Part shown: one piece after another, positions 9,401 through 15,770 of the stretch
How positions within the stretch are numbered: the stretch's first letter is position 1
Layout: each line of letters opens with the position of its first letter
Assembly (NCBI GenBank): GCA_025399215.1
Contig: MU621456.1
Coordinates: 1-15,770 of the forward strand
Length of the DNA stretch: 15,770 nt
DNA from: Globomyces pollinis-pini
Lineage: Eukaryota > Chytridiomycota > Chytridiomycetes > Rhizophydiales > Globomycetaceae
Direction of reading: 5' to 3'
Position numbers and translations under genes: made by a program
The notes under the pieces: model-generated
What the model was told of the DNA's origin: nothing
Seen by the model: the letters and a program-made list of their open reading frames with translations, nothing else
Databases searched by the model: none

Positions 9401-11473
9401 CAAGATAGATATATTGTTAAGGTTCCATGGACATTTGGCGTACGGATTATTCGGTTGCGTTTCAATAGAAGGGAAACCACTGGCCATTAAAATACAAATT
9501 AATTCTACCTTCCATGTACTGACGAATGTAAATCGGCTCCGTACTCAACTTCAACATCTTCATAAGGGGATGAAATGACTCTCCAAAATTCCTGTTCAAA
9601 TTCATTTTCTGATACATGTTTTGGTGATTTGTTATATCGAGATTTAAACCAATTTTCTTTGAAATTTTCCGAGATTTTCTGGAATTCAACAAGATTACGT
9701 AATTCTTTCGTATCCTCAAATCCATAGTCTTTACCATGATCTTTCAAACAGCGATGACACATCCACTCGCATAATGGGATGCTATCTAATTTTGGAGAGA
9801 GACACGTAAGATGTGTAGCACCTTCGCATTCATCACAAATCACTAGCTGACCGACCTCTGAACCCAAGTAACAAATCTCGCAAGTCTAAAGTTGATCAGT
9901 ACATAAAGTTTACTTCGAATCCTTTGGCCATAAAGTTCTTTTTTCGTGTAGGTGTTTTAGTAGGGGTATAAGTTACATTCAGATTGGATAGCTTCTTAGT
10001 AGGAGTACTATTAAGCTGTTTTGTATTCCGACTGCTTTGCTTGGTATTATGTACATCTGAGCTAGAATATCTCGAAGAACGTCTAGGGCCTTCACTATCG
10101 GTAGGGTCACTAGTTTGCGATGTGTATCTTGATGACCTTCGAAGTTGCATTTTTTCTGATTGAACTCCATTATCAACACTGGTTCTTGAATGCTTATACC
10201 TGGATTGCTGAGGTAAAGTTTGATTTTCACTGGAGTCTTGACCATTTAATTCACGATTGGACTCCGAGCCATTACTTGGATTGCGTTTTCGAGTGTTTCT
10301 GCTTTCGATTTTCTGTAAATTGCTTGGCTTTTTCTCCAAATCAATATCTTTATTGGATTGGGTTAAGTTATTGTTTGATTGATGATTCTCCTTTGAATCT
10401 CCAGAATCACAGCTGTTATCCTTATTCTCGTCTGTCAATAATTTAAATCCAACTCTTTCTAGTTTCACTTTTACGTCATCGCTCCGACTTTCATTATTTA
10501 CATTGTCATCAAATATTTCAGATTTACTAATATATACATTCGACTTTAAGAAAGATCAGCATCTGGATATATATTACCTTATCTTCTACTTGATTTGGGG
10601 CATCATTTTTGATCTGACTATCTTTTTCTATTGGTATATGTTGAGCGATTCTATCAGTCACTATCATGTAAGATTGGGCTCTAAAAACCTACCAATTGCA
10701 TGAGATCTAGCTCCGGTAGCTTTAGAGTTTTCATGCTTTTGTATATATTCCTCATATGGCAAAATCCATTTGATAAACGCCAATTTTAACGTATGAAGTG
10801 AACGGTTATCAAACCCTAAAGCTTGGGCAACAGCACCCCAGTGATTAATATTATCGAGCTGGTAATTTAATTATTTTCAGTTTACATTTTGTAGATCACA
10901 AGTTGTATACACCTAGAATAAGTATTCAATAACGAAGAATACCTAGAATGAGAATAAGATCTATAAAAACAAGTACCTTTTTCTTTAGCAATAATAAATC
11001 GACAGGTTTGTTATTGATTATTGGATGTTCAAATTCTACACCTTGTTGCTCATGGAACATTAACAATTGTTCATGATAATTCATTATATTCCTCGCCGAA
11101 CCTAGATATCCATAAATTCTAAAATATATATACCTTCCATTAAATTAAGTTGTTGAATCCTAGTTTTAAACCAGAATTTCTAAAAAATCAAACATGTGAA
11201 TGAATATACAGTGGTATCGATGGCAAAATCCGGCTTCCAATGCACTGGTGGAACAATCTTGACAATTCCAAACGGTTGAGCAATGTGTTTGATTGAATCA
11301 ATATATTGTAATGGATTCAAGAATTCGGATTCCGACGGAAAAAACACTGCAGCTTGGGGAATATCCCAAAACCGATTTCCATTGTTGATTATTGAAGTTT
11401 GGATTGAATTCAGATTTAATTTTTTTGCTGGAACTGAATGAATTTGGTTTTGTATTGGACGATGTTTTTTCAT
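6403..11473 (-). CDS. KDM5/Jarid1-type histone H3K4 demethylase, 1560 aa, 13 exons
   Basis: Exons in gene order: 11473-11210, 11179-11134, 11101-10977, 10912-10886, 10858-10693, 10660-10578, 10543-9914, 9885-9509, 9479-9265, 9235-8994, 8965-8802, 8771-7373, 7347-6403. The total is 4683 nt and all phases match. Domains: JmjN 41-83; ARID about 89-210; Ser/Asn-rich linker 238-447; PHD1 about 448-498 (CEIC, CDEC, THLTC, CHRC); JmjC about 574-760; C5HC2 zinc finger about 820-875; helical PLU-1 region about 885-1230; PHD2 about 1238-1285; His/Pro/Tyr-rich tail. The Fe(II) triad His631-x-Glu633...His719 and the 2-oxoglutarate-binding Lys649 in KTWYG are all present, so it should be an active dioxygenase removing H3K4me2/3 in the nucleus. 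The ATG at 11473 is the first in frame, because upstream codons reach a stop without another ATG. Length matches the family. PHD2 lacks a normal final Cys pair. Confidence 0.93.
10886..10912 (-). other. Candidate 27-nt microexon inside the KDM5 ARID domain
   Basis: Nine codons (VYTTCDLQN) in phase 0, flanked by a 64-nt composite intron (10913-10976) and a 27-nt intron (10859-10885). They fill the ARID position between the VDLLLLKKK helix and the NHWGAVAQALGF segment, where the family has a short loop. Skipping the exon would also keep frame, so inclusion is inferred from fit rather than forced. Confidence 0.5.
10913..10976 (-). other. Composite intron: two back-to-back GT...AG units in KDM5
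   Basis: On the minus strand, 10976-10943 (34 nt) and 10942-10913 (30 nt) each begin GT and end CTAG. They abut at AG|GT with no exon between them. This is the same arrangement as the triple unit at 1745-1838 in the MadBub gene. Confidence 0.55.
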
Positions 11474-11939
11474 GAAAAGACAAAGAAAAGACAATGAATT
11501 CAATGGATGGTTTGAACCAACTGGAGGGAGAAATAATAGTTGCAGAGTACATGCATTGATCTGTATCTAGCAATTAATCATGCACAGTTTGAGATATTTA
11601 TTGTAGAGTAGATTTAACGTGATGTCGTTGGTCGTCAGATCAATAGCTATCACTAGATCTCATTGATATGAAAGGAAATAGTTTCCAAAGAAAACAAAGG
11701 TTGTGGTTCTCCATTTATCGTCTGGCATAATCACAATTAAGAAACAAATCTAGATTCTACGTGTTCATTGCTTGTGGTACGTGATAGAATTGAACTGTTC
11801 ATAAACAAAAAGATTTTGACTAATGAGAACTTCAACTGAAGTACGAAATACATAAAGTAATTATAATTTTGTGGGTACATGATTGAATGTATGTATTAAT
11901 TGAACTAATAAATATGATTCACAAAACCATATAAACCGA
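11474..11939. other. KDM5 upstream region and duplicated LRR-gene 3' flank
   Basis: This is the presumed KDM5 promoter side (near 11474) followed by DNA similar to 14185-14425. Shared stretches include gtagagtagatt...aacgtg (about 11603 and 14189), tagatt.tacgtgttca (about 11752 and 14232) and gtgggtacatgattgaa near each LRR stop. Relative to the right-hand copy, about 100 extra bases lie between the first two shared stretches (about 11633-11745). No further gene is seen. Confidence 0.6.
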
Positions 11940-12320
11940 TTAGGAATATTGATCATCTAGGTGAACACCATTTGCCATCAGTATATCTAATGGTATCGGA
12001 TCAAATATATCTACATGCTGGAGATATTTCAATTTAGGTAGATAAGTCAGAGGCCAAAGAGAGGATATGTGATTGGATGAAATTGTAAGATTTTCCAAGG
12101 AATTTAATGTATAAAGTGGAGTGATATCTTCAAAGCAGTTGGAAGCTAAGTCCAGCGTTTCGAGTTTAACCAGGCCAGACAAAAAACTGAGATTCGAAAC
12201 ATTGTTAGAAGCAAGATCTATAGTATCTAATTTAAGCAGCATTGATAACGGTGTAATATCAACGATTTGATTGTTATACGCATAAAACCCCTGAAGATTT
12301 TTTAAAGTTTTCAATGGCTC
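11940..12320 (-). pseudogene. C-terminal fragment of an SDS22-like LRR protein
   Basis: About 126 codons, beginning EPLKTLKNLQG and ending GVHLDDQYS, align with the last third of the two LRR genes to the right. The fragment contains about five leucine-rich repeats and the family's C-terminal LMANGVHL motif. It is most like the partial gene at 14426-15770. A TAA (12321-12323) precedes the open frame and there is no ATG before that motif, so it cannot be translated alone from a normal start. The homology breaks off abruptly near 12320. A relic of a deleted tandem copy is the simplest reading. Alternatively it is a distal exon spliced from the gene at 12472-14124, since a GTATGT donor (12479-12474) and an AG (12321-12320) would join in phase. 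Confidence 0.7.
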
Positions 12321-12471
12321 TTATAAAGCAATGAAATGAATGATATACGATACGGTTATAATTTTACAGTATCCAATCGATTCAACTTGTTTTCAGCTTG
12401 TAAGCAGAATTATCATAACGTGGATATATGAATGAATGTATATATTAATACAGTAGCAAACCTAATGTGAT

Positions 12472-14124
12472 TCACATACCTATGTCAACACCATTTGCCA
12501 TCAGTACATCCAATGATTTCGGATCCGGTGTTTTGTCTTTGCATCCCCAATGAAGGCAGAGTAGATTGGGTAGACAAGTCAAAGGCCAAAGAGAGGATAT
12601 TTGATTATTTGAAATGATAAGGTCAGTCAAGGAAGTCAAGTTGGAAAGTGGAGTGATATCGTCAATGCAGTTACAATCCAAATCAAGTGTTTTAAGCTTA
12701 ACGAGGCCAGATAAATGGTCAACCTTCAAAATGTAATTCCAACAAAGATCTAAAGTAGTCAATTCAACCATCCCTGATATTGGTGTGAGATTCCATATTT
12801 CATTGTATGATAAACATAAAGTGTGAAGATTTCGTAAACTATTCAACGGCTTAATACATTTTATCCGATTCGTAGATAGATTCAATTCCCTTAGTCCAAC
12901 CAAACCAGCTAAGGCTTCAAAATCATCAAATCTATTAGACTCCAGATTCAATTTTTTCAGTTTCTTTAACCCTGCTAATGGGGCCGTATAAACCACCTTG
13001 TTTAAACGCAGATCCAACTCTTCCAAGTTAACAAGAAGGTGAAAACAACTGATATCGTTAATTTCATTTTCTCCTAAATCCAAAGTTTTTAGTTTGATTA
13101 AGTTAGATAATATTGACACGTCTGAAATGTAATTCTTGACCATAGTTAGGTGATCCAAATTTGCTAATGATTGTAACGGTGCCAAATCCGATACTAAGTT
13201 GCTTTTTAGTGACAGTGACTGCAGACAAGGAAGAAAGGAGACAAACGATATGTCAGTGAGTCTATATTCATTTACTGTCAATTTGACAAGGTTGTTTAGA
13301 TGAAATAAAGGATCAGTGTCAATATGGAACAGTTTCGTTGATGCTATTATTAAGGTTTTCAATTTCTTCATGTTTCTCAATGCTTTGAAATCTCCTATAG
13401 GATTGCCATTGAGATTAAGGTGGACCATATTCACCAAGGGAGATAGTCCTGATATGTCGCTGACATTCGTTTCGGCTAATTCCAAGTCTTCAAGGTGGAT
13501 CATACTAGACAATGGAGTAGTATTAGAGACATGTCTGTGAACTATTGATAATTTTCGAAGATGTGGTAAAGTGGATAACGCTGAGATATCTAATGGATGA
13601 TATTGAATTGGTTTTAGGATGGTGTTATGTTTAATATGTAGTTCTTTAAGGTTTTTGAAACTGGATATAACTGAAAAATATCTTATCCCCTTTGTATTCC
13701 ATTGTAGCTTTTCAATGTGAGTAAACTTGGATAGCCGTTCCATTTGAAGCTCTTTGTGATCGTAGATATCTATCTGCCTGATATCCGAAAATGTTTCCAA
13801 ACGTTTACAGAGTAGTTTCAATGTATTTTTATGGCCCGATGGAATGAGTTTGACACTTTGAGTATAATCCAGGAATATTTGAGGTACGGATTCAGAAGCA
13901 TATCGCAACACCATTTTTCCTCTCTTTCCAAAAATATATCGCCGAAGTGAGAGAAACTGTTTAGAGCAAGATGATAGTTTGACAGCATCAGACAAATCCA
14001 AATAGTTTGAAGTTTGTATAAGTATTTCCAGTGGTAGTTGATTGAGATGCATTGCATAACCAGATGTCTCCTTAATGGTGTCCATTTTGTTTAACAAGGT
14101 AAAAATTATTCTTTGTCCGACCAT
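12472..14124 (-). CDS. F-box protein with SDS22/internalin-type leucine-rich repeats, 550 aa
   Basis: An uninterrupted frame. An F-box-like motif lies near residues 26-65 (HLNQLPLEILIQTSNYLDLSDAVKLSSCSKQF region), followed by about 18-20 repeats of 21-23 residues, typified by LxxLxLxxNxIxDIxPLxxL, from about residue 115 to 535. Such proteins commonly serve as substrate receptors of SCF (Skp1-cullin-F-box) ubiquitin ligases; the substrate is unknown. The C-terminal motif LMANGVDI is shared with both neighbours. The ATG at 14124 gives the longest form. The in-frame ATG at 14085, in a favourable aaaATGg context, is a likely alternative start and removes 13 residues with no domain. This is the middle member of a tandem family. 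The unbroken frame contrasts with the intron-rich genes to the left. Confidence 0.88.
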   Translation of the reverse strand: MVGQRIIFTLLNKMDTIKETSGYAMHLNQLPLEILIQTSNYLDLSDAVKLSSCSKQFLSLRRYIFGKRGKMVLRYASESVPQIFLDYTQSVKLIPSGHKNTLKLLCKRLETFSDIRQIDIYDHKELQMERLSKFTHIEKLQWNTKGIRYFSVISSFKNLKELHIKHNTILKPIQYHPLDISALSTLPHLRKLSIVHRHVSNTTPLSSMIHLEDLELAETNVSDISGLSPLVNMVHLNLNGNPIGDFKALRNMKKLKTLIIASTKLFHIDTDPLFHLNNLVKLTVNEYRLTDISFVSFLPCLQSLSLKSNLVSDLAPLQSLANLDHLTMVKNYISDVSILSNLIKLKTLDLGENEINDISCFHLLVNLEELDLRLNKVVYTAPLAGLKKLKKLNLESNRFDDFEALAGLVGLRELNLSTNRIKCIKPLNSLRNLHTLCLSYNEIWNLTPISGMVELTTLDLCWNYILKVDHLSGLVKLKTLDLDCNCIDDITPLSNLTSLTDLIISNNQISSLWPLTCLPNLLCLHWGCKDKTPDPKSLDVLMANGVDIGM

Positions 14125-14425
14125 TGGATGCTAGGTAGCGCATTAATTAATCGGTGTATAAGAATTGATTATACACAGACTGGGTATTGTAGAGTAGATT
14201 CAACGTGGTTGGCTATTGCTTTGCAGAAATCTAGATTTTACGTGTTCAATTGCTTGTGGGTACTTGATAGAATTGAACTGTTCAATAAACAAAAACATAC
14301 TGGCCGATGAGAACTTCAAACCAAGTACAACATAGCACAAAGAATATCAGAATAATTATACTTTTGTGGGTACATGATTGAACGTATGTATTAATAGAAC
14401 TAACAATATAAACCATATTAACCGC
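14125..14425. other. Spacer between LRR genes, duplicated at 11600-11939
   Basis: It holds the 5' region of the F-box/LRR gene at 12472-14124 and the 3' flank of the next copy. From about 14185 on it is clearly similar to the spacer left of the LRR fragment, so the duplicated unit includes non-coding DNA. No separate gene is seen. Confidence 0.6.
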
Positions 14426-15770
14426 TTAGGAATAATGATTATTTAAGTGAACCCCATTAGCCATCAATGTATCCAATGATCTGCGATCAAATATAAGATG
14501 ATTTCCAAGGTCGAGAGATGTTAATTTAGGTAGATAAGTTAGAGGCCAAAGAGAGGATATGCGATTGGAGGAAATTGTAAGATTTTCCAAGGAAGTCAAA
14601 GTATAAAGTGGAGTGATGTCTTCAATTTCGTTACAATATAAATCTAGTGTTTTGAGTTTAACTAGGCCAGACAAAAAACTGATATTCGAAATATGTTTGG
14701 AAGAGAGACAAAGAATATTCAATTCAACCAGCTTTGAAATTGGTGTCATATCAGTAATATGATCGCAAGATAGATACAAAGTGCCAAGATTCCGTAAATT
14801 TTTCAATGGCTGTATACATTTGATCCGATTTTCAGATATATACAATTCCCTTAACCCAACCATATCAGACAGGACTCGACAATCTTCAATTCCACTGTGA
14901 TCAAGACACAATATTTTCAAACTCTCCAAGACCAACAATGGCGACAGATCAATCACACGGTTGTAATTCAGATTGACCTCTTCTAGTTGACCCAGGAGAT
15001 GAAAACAAAAGATATCTTCAATTTCATTTTCATCCAAGTACAACTTTTTCAGCTTGGGTAAGTGAGATAAAACTGACACATCTTGGATTCTATTTCGTGA
15101 CAAATGAAGATCCTCCAAATATGTTAATGATTGTAATGGTTTCAAATCAGAAATCAAGTTATCTTCTAGTGTTAATGATTTCAGATAAAGAAGAGAGGAC
15201 ACAAAGGATATGTCTGTTATATGACAGTCATTTGCAGTCAATTTGACAAGGTTCGTTAAATGAACTAGAGGGCTCGTCTCATGAAACACTGAGATAGCAT
15301 TATCTAATTGTAAAGTTTTTAATTTCTTCATGTTTTGTAATGCTTTGATGCCTGATATAGGATTGTCATTGAGATTAAGGTGAACCAGGTTCACCAACGG
15401 TGATAGTCCTGATATATCGCTGACATTCGTGTTGAATAAATCCAGGGTTTCAAGGTGAATCAGAGTGGATAATGGAGCAGTATTAGACAGAGATGTGCGA
15501 CATATTGATAATTTTCGAAGATGAGGTAAATCGGATAATACTGAGATATCTAATGGATTTGATTCCACGTCTGCAGGCCACCGACGTATGGATAAATCTC
15601 TGAGGCTTTGGAAACTAGAAAGGAGTGACATATCTTTTATCACATCTGTATTCATGTGCAACGTTTGAATGTGAGTAAATTTAGACAACAATCCAAAATC
15701 AAGATCCTTGTTATAATTGATAACTATTTGCCTGATATCCGAACATGTTTCCAACAGTTTACACTGAAGT
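14426..15770 (-). CDS. SDS22-like LRR protein, paralogue of the F-box/LRR gene (5' end outside window)
   Basis: The frame is open from the TAA at 14426-14428 to the right edge. The first visible residues (LQCKLLETCSDIRQI) align with LLCKRLETFSDIRQI of the neighbouring gene, so about 110 N-terminal residues, including any F-box, lie outside the window. It has about 18-20 SDS22-type repeats of 21-23 residues and ends GVHLNNHYS. Some blocks are almost identical to the neighbour (SDISGLSPLVN-VHLNLN, NRIKCI-PL) and others are diverged, as expected for tandem copies under partial gene conversion or repeat-wise diversification. A role as an SCF receptor is inferred from the paralogue only. Confidence 0.88.
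   Translation of the reverse strand, partial: LQCKLLETCSDIRQIVINYNKDLDFGLLSKFTHIQTLHMNTDVIKDMSLLSSFQSLRDLSIRRWPADVESNPLDISVLSDLPHLRKLSICRTSLSNTAPLSTLIHLETLDLFNTNVSDISGLSPLVNLVHLNLNDNPISGIKALQNMKKLKTLQLDNAISVFHETSPLVHLTNLVKLTANDCHITDISFVSSLLYLKSLTLEDNLISDLKPLQSLTYLEDLHLSRNRIQDVSVLSHLPKLKKLYLDENEIEDIFCFHLLGQLEEVNLNYNRVIDLSPLLVLESLKILCLDHSGIEDCRVLSDMVGLRELYISENRIKCIQPLKNLRNLGTLYLSCDHITDMTPISKLVELNILCLSSKHISNISFLSGLVKLKTLDLYCNEIEDITPLYTLTSLENLTISSNRISSLWPLTYLPKLTSLDLGNHLIFDRRSLDTLMANGVHLNNHYS

Noticed and set aside
9303..9578. Plus-strand ORF opposite the JmjC domain
   Set aside because: It lies over the catalytic exon of KDM5 and crosses one of its introns; no independent support.
10120..10446. 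Plus-strand 108-codon ORF opposite the KDM5 linker
   Set aside because: Shadow of the Ser/Asn-rich coding exon on the other strand.
11298..11573. Alternative 91-codon start region for KDM5
   Set aside because: It is in another frame from the JmjN motif; the JmjN frame has its first ATG at 11473.
11940..12314. Complete small LRR gene
   Set aside because: The apparent first codon is TTG. There is no ATG before the C-terminal motif, and homology to the paralogues starts in mid-protein.
12472..15770. Bacterial internalin genes or bacterial contamination
   Set aside because: The repeats look internalin-like, but the F-box, eukaryotic neighbours and shared base composition argue for resident eukaryotic genes.

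Overview
The window reads as nuclear DNA of an AT-rich, gene-dense, intron-rich eukaryote. Both large genes (a Mad3/BUB1-type checkpoint protein and a KDM5/Jarid1 histone demethylase) have opisthokont-like architectures, and an early-diverging fungus or close relative is my best guess, not proven. No single long ORF covers either gene. Assembling exons by conserved motif, reading phase and GT...AG borders gives closed frames: 928 codons for the checkpoint gene and 1560 for KDM5. Most introns are only 25-34 nt long and the standard genetic code fits throughout.

Layout, left to right. Positions 1-452 hold the right part of a tandem-repeat element (copy A). Positions 1039-4537 (+) hold an 11-exon MadBub gene with KEN1, TPR, an ABBA-KEN2-ABBA cassette, a GLEBS (Bub3-binding) motif, a CD1 (Mad1-binding) motif and a degenerate C-terminal kinase. 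Positions 4539-5446 (+) hold a probable five-exon gene for an unrecognised multi-pass membrane protein; its first possible ATG lies one base after the MadBub stop. Positions 5890-6252 hold copy B of the repeat element in the same orientation. Positions 6403-11473 (-) hold a 13-exon KDM5 gene with JmjN, ARID, PHD1, JmjC, C5HC2, PLU-1 and PHD2 domains and a His/Pro/Tyr-rich tail. Positions 11940-15770 (-) hold a tandem family of SDS22-like leucine-rich-repeat proteins: a start-less C-terminal fragment, one complete F-box/LRR gene, and one gene running off the right edge. Their flanks are duplicated as well.

The genes do not form one pathway. MadBub acts in the spindle checkpoint, KDM5 in removing H3K4 methylation, and the F-box/LRR proteins probably act as SCF ubiquitin-ligase receptors. 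The points most worth checking are the dual-function MadBub with a pseudokinase-like domain, the introns built from back-to-back GT...AG units, and the duplicated elements around single-copy genes. All exon borders are inferred by eye without transcript data.
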